Assembly (NCBI RefSeq): GCF_042752395.1
Contig: NZ_JBHYXZ010000003.1
Span: forward strand, 1 to 64,000
Source: Actinosynnema sp042752395
GTDB taxonomy: Bacteria > Actinomycetota > Actinomycetes > Mycobacteriales > Pseudonocardiaceae
Direction: 5' to 3'
DNA length: 64,000 bases
Within the stretch, counting starts at the first letter, position 1. The number at the start of each line of letters is the position of its first letter. The notes under the pieces were generated by a model. The model searched no databases. It worked only from the letters and a program-made list of their open reading frames with translations, and was not told the DNA's origin. The position numbers and the translations under genes are program-made. Shown here piece after piece: positions 16,786 to 24,660 of this stretch.

Positions 16786-17793
16786 GTGACGACGCCCCCC
16801 GACCACGCCGGCGCCCTGTCGGACGGCGAGCCGGAAACGGTTGAGGCAGAAGAAGATCCAGCGGATTCGGTGACCCTGTCGGTGGCGGCCGTGGCCCGTC
16901 GGCTCGGCGTCGCGCCGGCCACGCTGCGCACCTGGGACCGCCGGTACGGCCTCGGACCCAGCGATCACACAACCGGGCGACACCGCAGGTACGCGCCACT
17001 CGACGTGGCGCGCTTGGAGCTGATGCAGCGGGCGCTGCTGCGCGGCGCGTCGTCGGCGGAGGCGGCCAAGTACGCGCTCGCCGGCCCCGTGCGCGCGCCG
17101 CTGTCGGCGGTGGTCACGGGCGGTGAGGTCGACGGGATGTCGGGAGCGGCCGGTGGGCGGGGGCTGAAGCTGCAGGCGGCCAACCGGCGGGCCCGCGGGG
17201 TGGGGCGGGCGGCGTTGGCGATGGACTCGGCGGCGGTGCAGGGGTTGCTCGCGGACGCGATCGAGGCCGACGGCGTGGTCGCCACGTGGAACGAGGTGGT
17301 GCGGCCGGTGATGGCCGCCATCACGGCGAGGTGGGAGCACTCCGGGGCCGGGGTGGAGGTGTCGCACCTGGTGGAGGCGTGCGTGCTGGCGGCGCTGGTC
17401 CGGGCGACGCCGGTGGTGGCGCAGCCGCGCAACCACCGGCCCGTGCTGCTGGCGTGCGCGCCGGACGAGCGGCACGACCTGCCGCTGTACGCGTTGGCGG
17501 CGGTGCTGGGGCGGCGCGGGGTCGGGGTGCGGCAGCTCGGGGCGGCGCTGCCGGCGGACGCCCTGGCGGCGGCGGTGCGGCGGACCGCGCCGGCGGCGGT
17601 GGTGCTGTGGGCGCAGTTGCCGCGGTACGCCGATCCGGGCGTCGTGGCGGGGTTGCCGCGGACGCGGCAGCAGGTGCGGGTGTTCGTCGGGGGGCCCGGG
17701 TGGGAGCGCGGGGTGGTGCCGCAGCCGGCGGAGCGGGTCAACGACCTCGGGTCGGCGGCGGATGTGGTGGAGAGGGCGGTTTGCGAGGTGTGA
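16786..17793 (+). CDS. MerR-family regulator with degenerate cobalamin-binding-type C-terminal domain
   Basis: 335 residues. A Glu/Asp-rich N-terminus (about 1-28) precedes a MerR helix-turn-helix (SVAAVARRLGVAPATLRTWDRRYGL, then HRRYAPLDVARLELMQRAL; about 29-90). The remainder resembles the helical-plus-Rossmann cobalamin domain of CarH/LitR regulators: Trp183 followed eleven residues later by His194 (the CarH motif is Wx9EH; here Ser replaces Glu), and a second His at 230 (ERHDLPLYALAAVLGRRG) where CarH carries the cobalt-ligand His. The start is GTG 16786 with no clear Shine-Dalgarno. It diverges from whiD. Whether it binds B12 or senses light is undetermined; a cofactor-free regulator is equally possible. 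Confidence 0.8.
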   Translation: MTTPPDHAGALSDGEPETVEAEEDPADSVTLSVAAVARRLGVAPATLRTWDRRYGLGPSDHTTGRHRRYAPLDVARLELMQRALLRGASSAEAAKYALAGPVRAPLSAVVTGGEVDGMSGAAGGRGLKLQAANRRARGVGRAALAMDSAAVQGLLADAIEADGVVATWNEVVRPVMAAITARWEHSGAGVEVSHLVEACVLAALVRATPVVAQPRNHRPVLLACAPDERHDLPLYALAAVLGRRGVGVRQLGAALPADALAAAVRRTAPAAVVLWAQLPRYADPGVVAGLPRTRQQVRVFVGGPGWERGVVPQPAERVNDLGSAADVVERAVCEV

Positions 17794-17959
17794 GGGTGAG
17801 GGGGCGGGATCGAAGGTCGGAAGATCAAGAGCGTCCTCGCCGGACGGGCGGATCAGCAGGATGACGGGGCGGGTGGTGAAACCCCGGTTGCGTCGTTGGT
17901 CGGAACCCTCCTGTTGGGGAAGGGCAGGTGGTTGGCCGGTGGGGGATGGAGGTGGGGTT

Positions 17960-18856
17960 GTGGAGCTGCGGCGGGTGGCGTTCGGGGATCGGCCCGGGGA
18001 TGAGGTGTGGGCGGCGTTGCGTGGTGGTGGGGTGGAGGAGCGGTGGTTGGCGGCGGTGGCGCTCGGTGGGCAGGGGCGGTATGCGGCGGCGGTGGCGGTT
18101 CTGTCCGAGTTGGTGCGGGGTGGGGGGTTGTTCGGGTCGTTGGCGGCGTCGACGCTCGCTTCGCACCGGCGGCAGTTGGGTGGGCACGCGGTGGCGCGGG
18201 TGCTCGACGGGCGGGCGTTGGCGATGGTGCCCGGTGGCGGGCGCCGGGACGAGGACGACGTCGATGCGGCCGGTGCGCGGGTCGATGCGTTGTTGGGGCT
18301 CGCGGCGGATGCGGTCGGGGCCGGGCGGGTCGGGGAGGCGCGGCGGTTGCACGGGCTCGTCGAGCCCCGGGGGTGGCGCAGCCGGGTGAGGCACCGGTGG
18401 TTGGCGGCGGAGATCGCGTTGGCCGGTGGGTCGGCGGAGGAGGCGGTGGGGCACGCGGAGGTGGCGGCGGCGGTGGCGCGGGAGGCCGGGGCGAGGCGGC
18501 ACGCGCTCAAGTCGGACCTCGTCCTCGGCACGGCGTTGGTGGTCCGGGGGACACCCGAAAGCGTCGATCGGGGGTGCCGACTGCTGGAGTGTGACCTAAC
18601 TCACACTGACCGCGAGGGACTTTTTTCGTTGTCCTGGCCGGCGGCCCTCGTCCTGGCAAACGCGCAGGCAGACCGCAGTATTGCGGGCACGGAAAACATG
18701 AAGGAACGGGCGAAAAACGCTCTGAGCTGCGTGTTGCGCCGAGCGGACCCGATCGGCCGCCGGCTCGCGGCCCGCTCGCCGTGGATCCCGACTGCGCTGC
18801 TCCGTTCCGGGGAACCCCCGAACGCAGACCCTGAGACGAACTTCTTGACGGATTAA
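17960..18856 (+). CDS. Conserved hypothetical helical protein (Rv3415c-like position)
   Basis: A 298-residue cytoplasmic protein of Ala/Gly/Arg-rich helices. No catalytic motif is visible, and the helices (for example EERWLAAVALGGQGRYAAAVAVLSEL) suggest TPR-like repeats. GTG 17960 is preferred because GGATGGAGGTGGGG precedes it. By position between whiD/whiB3 and the regulator-sigD pair it corresponds to M. tuberculosis Rv3415c, a conserved protein of unknown function; sequence similarity was not computed. Composition is unusual: the coding strand from about 17.9 to 18.5 kb is exceptionally G-rich compared with neighbours, and the last third returns to normal. Confidence 0.75.
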   Translation: MELRRVAFGDRPGDEVWAALRGGGVEERWLAAVALGGQGRYAAAVAVLSELVRGGGLFGSLAASTLASHRRQLGGHAVARVLDGRALAMVPGGGRRDEDDVDAAGARVDALLGLAADAVGAGRVGEARRLHGLVEPRGWRSRVRHRWLAAEIALAGGSAEEAVGHAEVAAAVAREAGARRHALKSDLVLGTALVVRGTPESVDRGCRLLECDLTHTDREGLFSLSWPAALVLANAQADRSIAGTENMKERAKNALSCVLRRADPIGRRLAARSPWIPTALLRSGEPPNADPETNFLTD

Positions 18857-18936
18857 GCACCGGATCGTGTCAAGGTTCGGCTTCTAGCGTCCGATAGGGG
18901 ATGTGGAACGTCACTCGGCTGCAGGAAGGAGTCCCC

Positions 18937-19533
18937 GTGACCACGGTCCTTATTTGCGACGACCGGCGCAGTGTGCGGGAGGGTCTCACCCGCGTGATGT
19001 CGGCTGTCCCAGGGGTTAGCCGCATCGACTGCGTAGCGCACGGTGACGAGTTGTTGGCTCGGTTCTCTCGGCAGCCGGTCGACGTCGTACTGGTTGGCAC
19101 CCAGCGCGCCGTCCCGACCGGGGTCGAAGCGACCCGGCGACTCGTCTCGGCCAACCCGCAGGCAAACGTCATCGTCTTCGGCGCACCGGACGACGCGGGC
19201 AGCATCGCCGCCGCGATCGCCGGCGGGGCGCGTGGCTACCTCCGCTGGGACGCCTCGCGTCCCGAGTTGGTGGCCGCGCTGGCCCACACGCTCGCCAGCA
19301 CGAGCGTGCCCGCGCCGCGCCAGCCCTCGGACCCGGGCGTCCAGCTCACCGAGCGCGAGCTGCAGGTGCTGCGCGGGATGAGCCAGGGCAAGAGCAACGG
19401 GCAGATCGGCCGCGAGCTGTACCTGTCCGAGGACACGGTGAAGACCCACGCCCGGCGCTTGTTCCGCAAGCTCGGCGTCCGGGACCGCGCCCAGGCCGTC
19501 GCGCACGGCTTCCGGCGCGGCCTCGTGTCCTGA
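18937..19533 (+). CDS. bldM: BldM-like orphan response regulator (receiver plus LuxR HTH), lacks phospho-Asp
   Basis: 198 residues. The N-terminal receiver-like domain opens with VLICDDRRSVREGL. The C-terminal LuxR/GerE domain LTERELQVLRGMSQGKSNGQ and LSEDTVKTHARRLFRKLG matches Streptomyces BldM very closely, and the gene lies in the BldM position between whiD and sigD. At residue 54, where BldM has its Asp (LILMD), this protein has Gly (VVLVG), and the segment before the next helix is divergent, so it cannot be phosphorylated at the usual site. GTG 18937 follows AAGGAG. BldM controls sporulation genes as a homodimer or with WhiI; WhiI is not in the window. BldM orthology is from motif and context. 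Confidence 0.85.
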   Translation: MTTVLICDDRRSVREGLTRVMSAVPGVSRIDCVAHGDELLARFSRQPVDVVLVGTQRAVPTGVEATRRLVSANPQANVIVFGAPDDAGSIAAAIAGGARGYLRWDASRPELVAALAHTLASTSVPAPRQPSDPGVQLTERELQVLRGMSQGKSNGQIGRELYLSEDTVKTHARRLFRKLGVRDRAQAVAHGFRRGLVS

Positions 19534-19620
19534 CGCACGGCGGCGAAGGTTTCTGAGGGCCCGTCGCATCCGTCGGACGGTTCGCAGCTTCACTTCTTCC
19601 TCCAGCCCGGCCCGGTGACG

Positions 19621-19656
19621 CGTGGACGCGCGTCGCCGGGCCGCCGTGCGTCCACG
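19621..19656 (+). terminator. Terminator after bldM
   Basis: cgtggacgc (19621-19629) pairs with gcgtccacg (19648-19656); GC-rich loop of 18 nt can fold further. Located about 90 bp after the bldM stop. Confidence 0.55.
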
Positions 19657-19705
19657 GCGTGTCGGCTGGTCAGGTGAGGTCCAAAGACCCCATCTGGACC
19701 CCATT

Positions 19706-19736
19706 GCCGAACATTCGGCCGCGCGACCGGTACGGT
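19706..19736 (+). promoter_or_regulatory. Possible sigD control region
   Basis: A 14-bp dyad gccgaacattcggc (arms gccgaa/ttcggc, 19706-19719) is followed by a -10-like TACGGT (19731-19736), about 90 bp before sigD. No confident -35 pairs with it at normal spacing, so the promoter assignment is weak. The rest of the 289-bp gap 19534-19822 shows only the upstream terminator. Confidence 0.35.
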
Positions 19737-19822
19737 GAGCATCACCAGTACGGGGGACGTTGTCCGTCCCGTGCTGTTCTTTGTCGGTACGCCTACGCGT
19801 AACACCAGGGCAGTTGTCTGCG

Positions 19823-20395
19823 ATGACCAACTTGGGGGACGGACTGGACGCCGAAGTGGGCGCAGCCGTCGATGGCGACCGCCACGCGATCGAGCGGCTC
19901 CTGGCATCCATCCGACCCCTGGTGGTGCGGTACTGCCGCGCCCGAGTCGGAAGGCAGGAGAGGTCCTTCGCTTCGGCGGACGACGTGGCCCAGGAGGTGT
20001 GTCTCGCGGTGCTGACGGCCCTGCCCAGCTATCGCGACCAGGGTCGGCCGTTCTTGGCGTTCGTCTACGGGATCGCCGCGCACAAGGTGGCCGACGCGCA
20101 TCGCTCCGCAGCCCGGAACCGGTCCGAGCCGGTCCCGGAGGTCCCCGACGCCCCCGAAACGGAGGCCGGTCCCGAACAGCGCGCCATGCAGGGCGAGCTG
20201 TCCGATCGAATGGCACTGCTCCTCAAGGTCCTCCCGGAGAAGCAGCGGGAGATCCTGCTGCTCCGCGTGGTGGTCGGCCTGTCGGCCGAGGAAACCGCCG
20301 ACGCGGTGGGCTCCACGCCCGGCGCGGTGCGGGTGGCGCAACACCGCGCCCTGGCCCGCCTGCGCAAGACGTTGGCAGCGGAGGAGGTGGTCTGA
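19823..20395 (+). CDS. sigD: ECF RNA polymerase sigma factor SigD
   Basis: A 190-residue group 4 sigma factor. Region 2 is seen in LVVRYCRARVGRQ and ADDVAQEVCLAVLTALPSYRDQGRPFLAFVYGIAAHKVADAHR. Region 4 is LPEKQREILLLRVVVGLSAEETADAVGSTPGAVRVAQHRALARLR. ATG 19823 is chosen to match family length; upstream in-frame starts add an unlikely Cys-rich leader. The stop at 20395 abuts the GTG of the anti-sigma gene. In M. tuberculosis SigD is linked to stationary phase and starvation; in Streptomyces the same gene lies by bldM. Confidence 0.92.
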   Translation: MTNLGDGLDAEVGAAVDGDRHAIERLLASIRPLVVRYCRARVGRQERSFASADDVAQEVCLAVLTALPSYRDQGRPFLAFVYGIAAHKVADAHRSAARNRSEPVPEVPDAPETEAGPEQRAMQGELSDRMALLLKVLPEKQREILLLRVVVGLSAEETADAVGSTPGAVRVAQHRALARLRKTLAAEEVV

Positions 20396-21325
20396 GTGGC
20401 TGACCAGCACGAGAAGGGCAACGGGAAAGTCGTGCGCGGACGAGATGAGAGACCGCCGCAGTCGGAAGACACCCTGACCGAGGACAACGCGGTCGGGCCG
20501 GGGGACGACCTCGCGGGCATCCGGGCTGACGACGCGCTGCTCGACGCCCTGGGCGGCCGGGACGGCGACCAGCCCGACTCGCTCGTCGAGGACGAGCTGA
20601 ACGCGCTGCTGCTGGCGTGGCGGCGCGAGGTCGAGCAGCCGCCGATGGCCGAGCTGGTCGACACCGACACCGCGGTGGCCACGATCGCCGCCGCCCGGCC
20701 CCAGCCGCGAGGCGGGCGCCGGTACCTGATCCCCCTCGCGAGCGCCGCCGCCGTGCTGGCGATCGCGTTCACCGGGATGAGCCTGGTCGCGCGGGACGCC
20801 CAGCCGGGCGACGCGCTGTGGGGCCTGACCCGGGTCCTGTACTCCGAGCACGCCCGGTCCGTCGAAGCCGCCGTCGCGGTGCGCAGCGACCTCGACACCG
20901 CGCGGGCCGCGCTGCGCGAGGGCCGCTACAGCGAGGCGCGGGACGCGCTGCTCAAGGCGGGCGAGGGACTGCCCGCGGTCTCGCCGGACGACGGCAAGGA
21001 CGACCTGACCCAGACGCACGAGTCGCTGCTCCAGGAGCTGACGAGCACCACGCCGTCGCCGAGCACGTCGTCCGTGCCGGGCACGTCCACCACGGCGGCC
21101 CTCACCACGACCACGACCACGACGCCGTCGGCCACGTCGCCGACGACGACCACGGTGCCGACCACGACGACCGTGCCGACGACGAGCTCGGAGACGGTCC
21201 CGCCGCCCACGGACGGCACGGCGCAGCCGCCGCCCCTGCAGACGACGGGCGAGCTGCCCTCCAGCGGCCAGACCCGCGGCGAGCAGACGACCGGGTCGGA
21301 CACGACCGGCGGCACGAACAACTGA
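20396..21325 (+). CDS. rsdA: Anti-sigma-D factor RsdA, single-pass membrane protein
   Basis: 309 residues. The cytoplasmic N-terminus (about 1-105) contains the sigma-binding segment around DDALLDALGG and VEDELNALLLAWRREVEQPPM. One transmembrane helix follows (RRYLIPLASAAAVLAIAFTG). The extracytoplasmic part has a helical segment (LYSEHARSVEAAVAVRSDLDTARAALREG), then a Thr/Pro/Ser-rich stalk from about residue 220 to the end, unusually long and repetitive. GTG 20396 begins immediately after the sigD stop, so the pair is coupled. M. tuberculosis RsdA (Rv3413c) is released by regulated degradation; a similar mode here is inferred. Confidence 0.88.
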   Translation: MADQHEKGNGKVVRGRDERPPQSEDTLTEDNAVGPGDDLAGIRADDALLDALGGRDGDQPDSLVEDELNALLLAWRREVEQPPMAELVDTDTAVATIAAARPQPRGGRRYLIPLASAAAVLAIAFTGMSLVARDAQPGDALWGLTRVLYSEHARSVEAAVAVRSDLDTARAALREGRYSEARDALLKAGEGLPAVSPDDGKDDLTQTHESLLQELTSTTPSPSTSSVPGTSTTAALTTTTTTTPSATSPTTTTVPTTTTVPTTSSETVPPPTDGTAQPPPLQTTGELPSSGQTRGEQTTGSDTTGGTNN

Positions 21326-21338
21326 CACGCGTGTGACC

Positions 21339-21367
21339 AAGCCCGCTCCCGTCCCGGGGGCGGGCTT
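21339..21367. terminator. Bidirectional terminator between rsdA and the DUF5319 gene
   Basis: aagcccgc (21339-21346) pairs with gcgggctt (21360-21367); the A/T ends suit a terminator read in either direction, and flanking genes are convergent. Confidence 0.85.
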
Positions 21368-21376
21368 CGTCACATC

Positions 21377-21766
21377 TCAGCGGGCGCTCTCGGTGGCGGT
21401 GACCCCGTCGGCGTAACCGCGGCAGTACTCCCAGCTCACGTAGGCCGCCGGGTCCGGGTCGTAGGCGGGCTCGTGCGGGCGCATCCGGCCGTCGGACAGC
21501 AGCTGCTCCAGGCTCGACCGGAGCAGGGCCCAGTCGTGGTAGTGCGGCTCCTGGCACTCGCCGCAGTCCACCACGATCCCCCTGACACCGCGCGGTTCCA
21601 GCAGCGCCTGGTACACCGCGAGGTCGCTGAGGTCGCCGACCAGCTCGGCCCGCTCGGCGTCGTCCATCGGCGGGTGGTCGTGGTCGTGGTCGGGCTCGCC
21701 GAGGGCCCGCGCCGGGTCCTCCGGGTCGCCCGCGAACGGGTCTGGTGGCAACGCGTCGTGCGGCAC
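21377..21766 (-). CDS. DUF5319 family protein (Rv3412-like)
   Basis: 129 residues, conserved in actinobacteria in exactly this place between the anti-sigma factor and guaB. It is acidic, with an N-terminal LPPDPFAGDPEDP segment, a His/Asp stretch (PDHDHDHPP), then VYQALLEPRGVRGIVVDCGECQEPHYHDWALLRSSLEQLL. The CxxC plus neighbouring His (DCGECQEPHYH) looks like a possible metal site. GTG 21766 is the plausible start; longer frames on this strand run antisense to guaB and guaB3 and are shadows. Function unknown. Confidence 0.82.
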   Translation of the reverse strand: MPHDALPPDPFAGDPEDPARALGEPDHDHDHPPMDDAERAELVGDLSDLAVYQALLEPRGVRGIVVDCGECQEPHYHDWALLRSSLEQLLSDGRMRPHEPAYDPDPAAYVSWEYCRGYADGVTATESAR

Positions 21767-21892
21767 GACCCCGCACGGTACCGGGCCGACCCCCGACCCC
21801 GTCCAGATACCATGACCTGAACCCATCGCCGCCTGTGGAAACCCGATCCGCGGCGGCGCGTTCGCCGCACGACGGAAGGCAAGCCAGCCGCC

Positions 21893-23404
21893 ATGACCAG
21901 CGAGCTCAACGCTGACGGAGTCCCGCCCAAGTTCGCCATGCTGGGACTGACCTTCGACGACGTACTGCTGCTGCCCGACGAGTCGGAGATCGTGCCGAGC
22001 GGCGTGGACACCAGCACCAAGCTGTCGCGCAACATCACGCTGCGCGTGCCGCTGGCCTCGGCCGCGATGGACACCGTGACCGAGGGCCGGATGGCGATCT
22101 CGATGGCCCGCCAGGGCGGCATCGGGGTGCTGCACCGCAACCTGTCCCTGGAGGAGCAGGCCCGCCAGGTGGAGACCGTGAAGCGGTCCGAGGCGGGCAT
22201 GGTGAGCGACCCGGTGACCTGCACCCCGGACGACACGATCCGCCACGTCGACGAGCTGTGCGCCCGCTACCGCATCTCCGGCGTGCCGGTGACGGACGCG
22301 AGCGGCAAGCTCGTCGGCATCATCACCAACCGCGACATGCGGTTCGAGGTGGACCACTCGCGCAAGGTCAGCGAGGTGATGACCAAGGGTCCGCTGGTCA
22401 CCGCCCAGGTCGGCGTGTCGGCGGAGGCCGCGCTGGGCCTGCTGCGCCGGCACAAGGTGGAGAAGCTGCCGATCGTGGACGGCGACGGCAAGCTGCGCGG
22501 CCTGATCACGGTCAAGGACTTCGTCAAGACCGAGCAGTACCCGAACGCCTCGAAGGACCCGGACGGCCGGTTGCTGTGCGCGGCCGCGATCGGCGTCGGC
22601 GAGGACAGCTTCGCGCGGGCGATGGCGCTGGCCGAGGCGGGCGTCGACGTGATCATGGTCGACACCGCGCACGGCCACCAGCGCAACGTGCTGGAGATGG
22701 TCGCCCGGGTGAAGAAGGAGCTGGGCGACGAGGTCGACGTGGTCGGCGGCAACGTGGCCACCCGCGCGGGCGCGCAGGCGCTGGTGGACGCGGGCGCGGA
22801 CGGCGTGAAGGTCGGCGTCGGCCCCGGCTCGATCTGCACCACGCGCGTCGTCGCGGGCGTGGGTGTGCCGCAGATCACCGCCATCTACGAGGCCAGCCTG
22901 GCGTGCGCGCCGGCGGGCGTGCCGGTGATCGGCGACGGCGGCATCCAGTACTCCGGCGACATCGCCAAGGCGATCGCGGCGGGCGCGAGCGCGGTCATGC
23001 TCGGCAGCCTGCTCGCGGGCACGGCCGAGTCGCCGGGCGAGCTGGTGCTGGTCAACGGTAAGCAGTTCAAGACCTACCGCGGCATGGGCTCGCTGGCCGC
23101 GCTCCAGGGCCGCGGCGAGGGCAAGTCGTACTCGAAGGACCGCTACTTCCAGGACGACGTGCTGTCCGAGGACAAGCTGGTGCCGGAGGGCATCGAGGGC
23201 CGCACGCCGTTCCGGGGTCCGCTGTCGTCGGTGGTGCACCAGCTCGTGGGCGGCCTGCGCGCGGCGATGGGCTACACCGGCTCGAAGACGGTCGCCGACC
23301 TCCAGCGCAAGCAGCTCGTGCGGATCACGGCGGCCGGGCTGAAGGAGAGCCACCCGCACGACATCACCATGACCGTCGAGGCCCCCAACTACACGACCCG
23401 CTGA
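21893..23404 (+). CDS. guaB: Inosine-5'-monophosphate dehydrogenase
   Basis: NAD-dependent oxidation of IMP to XMP, the rate-limiting step to GMP. 503 residues with a TIM barrel interrupted by two CBS domains (about 105-225; MVSDPVTCTPDDTIRHV and VMTKGPLVTAQVG). Active-site loop GPGSICTTRVVAGVGVPQ carries the catalytic Cys; the phosphate site is DGGIQYSGDIAKAIAAGASAVMLG, and the flap contains the Arg-Tyr-like segment SYSKDRYFQDDV. ATG 21893 is used. This corresponds to M. tuberculosis GuaB2. It precedes guaB3 by 60 bp on the same strand. Confidence 0.97.
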   Translation: MTSELNADGVPPKFAMLGLTFDDVLLLPDESEIVPSGVDTSTKLSRNITLRVPLASAAMDTVTEGRMAISMARQGGIGVLHRNLSLEEQARQVETVKRSEAGMVSDPVTCTPDDTIRHVDELCARYRISGVPVTDASGKLVGIITNRDMRFEVDHSRKVSEVMTKGPLVTAQVGVSAEAALGLLRRHKVEKLPIVDGDGKLRGLITVKDFVKTEQYPNASKDPDGRLLCAAAIGVGEDSFARAMALAEAGVDVIMVDTAHGHQRNVLEMVARVKKELGDEVDVVGGNVATRAGAQALVDAGADGVKVGVGPGSICTTRVVAGVGVPQITAIYEASLACAPAGVPVIGDGGIQYSGDIAKAIAAGASAVMLGSLLAGTAESPGELVLVNGKQFKTYRGMGSLAALQGRGEGKSYSKDRYFQDDVLSEDKLVPEGIEGRTPFRGPLSSVVHQLVGGLRAAMGYTGSKTVADLQRKQLVRITAAGLKESHPHDITMTVEAPNYTTR

Positions 23405-23464
23405 TCCGGATCGCCTTGGGCTAGGGTTCCCGGGTTCCGCTGGCTCCACGGAAGGACGTTTAAG

Positions 23465-24598
23465 GTGCGCGATCTGGTCGAGATCGGCATGGGCCGGACC
23501 GCGAGGCGGGCCTACGAGTTGGACGACCTCGAGATCATCCCGTCCCGCAGGACCCGGTCCTCGAAGGACGTCTCGACGGCGTGGCAGATCGACGCCTACC
23601 GCTTCGAGATCCCCCTGATCACCCACCCGACGGACGCGATCGTGTCGCCGGGCACGGCGGTCGCGATCGGCGAGCTGGGCGGGTTGGGCGTCCTCAACGC
23701 GGAGGGCCTGTGGGCCCGGCACGGCGACGTGGAGGAGGCCCTGTTCCGGCTGGTGCAGGCGGTGGAGGACACCGACGACCCGGCCGCGCCGGTGAAGGTG
23801 CTCCAGGAGCTGCACGCCGCGCCGGTGCGGGTGGACCTGATCGCCGAGGCGATCAAGCAGGTGCGCGAGTCGGGCGTCACGGTCGCGGTGCGGGTCAGCC
23901 CGCAGCGGGCGGCCGAGCTGACCCCGGACCTGCTGGCGGCGGGCGTGGAGATCCTGGTCGTGCAGGGCACGATCATCTCCGCCGAGCACGTGTCGCGCGA
24001 CGGCGAGCCGCTGAACCTCAAGTCGTTCATCGCCGACCTGGACATCCCGGTGATCGCGGGCGGCGTCGGCGACTACCGGACCGCGATGCACCTGATGCGC
24101 ACGGGCGCGGCGGGCGTGATCGTCGGCTACGGCTACACGCCGGGCGTGACCACGACGGACTCGGTGCTCGGCATCGGCGTGCCGATGGCCACGGCCATCG
24201 CCGACGCCGCCGCGGCGCGCCGGGACTACCTGGACGAGACCGGTGGCCGGTACGTGCACGTGATCGCCGACGGCGGCGTGCTGACCAGCGGCGACATCGC
24301 CAAGTCGATCGCGTGCGGCGCGGACGCGGTGATGCTGGGCGAGCCGCTGGCGGCGGCGTCCGAGGCGCCGGGCCAGGGCCTGTACTGGACGGCCGCGTCG
24401 GCGCACCCGTCGGTGCCGCGCAGCCACGTGTCGACCGGCGTGGACCAGGTCGTCGACCTGCGCAAGCTGCTGTTCGGCCCGTCGGTGGACCCGCGCGGCG
24501 TGACGAATCTGTTCGGCTCGCTGCGCCGGGCGATGGCGAAGACCGGTTACTCGGACCTGAAGGAGTTCCAGAAGGTCGGCCTCACCATCAGGGGCTGA
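23465..24598 (+). CDS. guaB3: GuaB3 family IMP dehydrogenase-related protein
   Basis: 377 residues, IMPDH/GMP reductase-fold barrel without CBS domains. It begins MRDLVEIGMGRTARRAYELDDLEIIPSRRTRSSKDV (a GuaB3 hallmark) and ends DLKEFQKVGLTIRG. In the loop where GuaB has its catalytic Cys, this protein reads GYTPGVTTTDSVLGIGVP with no Cys, as in actinobacterial GuaB3. Its activity is therefore doubtful by analogy with IMPDH, although some GuaB3 proteins (cyanobacterial) have been reported active. GTG 23465 follows AAGGACGTTTAAGG. Always found after guaB in this group. Confidence 0.93.
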   Translation: MRDLVEIGMGRTARRAYELDDLEIIPSRRTRSSKDVSTAWQIDAYRFEIPLITHPTDAIVSPGTAVAIGELGGLGVLNAEGLWARHGDVEEALFRLVQAVEDTDDPAAPVKVLQELHAAPVRVDLIAEAIKQVRESGVTVAVRVSPQRAAELTPDLLAAGVEILVVQGTIISAEHVSRDGEPLNLKSFIADLDIPVIAGGVGDYRTAMHLMRTGAAGVIVGYGYTPGVTTTDSVLGIGVPMATAIADAAAARRDYLDETGGRYVHVIADGGVLTSGDIAKSIACGADAVMLGEPLAAASEAPGQGLYWTAASAHPSVPRSHVSTGVDQVVDLRKLLFGPSVDPRGVTNLFGSLRRAMAKTGYSDLKEFQKVGLTIRG

Positions 24599-24647
24599 CG
24601 GTCGCGTCTGAACCGATTGAGAACTAGCTGTTACCGCGAGTTACGCC

Positions 24648-24653
24648 TAATGT
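24648..24653 (+). promoter_or_regulatory. -10 element for a probably leaderless choD message
   Basis: TAATGT ends seven bases before the choD ATG, and there is no Shine-Dalgarno, which fits transcription starting at the start codon. No good -35 is visible. Confidence 0.4.
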
Positions 24654-24660
24654 CGCGACC

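Noticed and set aside
18857..18936. Separate promoter with clear -35/-10 boxes for bldM
   Set aside because: A TTGACG near 18845 and TAGCGT-like words exist, but the spacing does not fit a standard promoter.
21377..24427. A very long reverse-strand frame across guaB and guaB3
   Set aside because: It is a GC-rich antisense shadow; only its last 129 codons (DUF5319) have protein-like composition and conservation.
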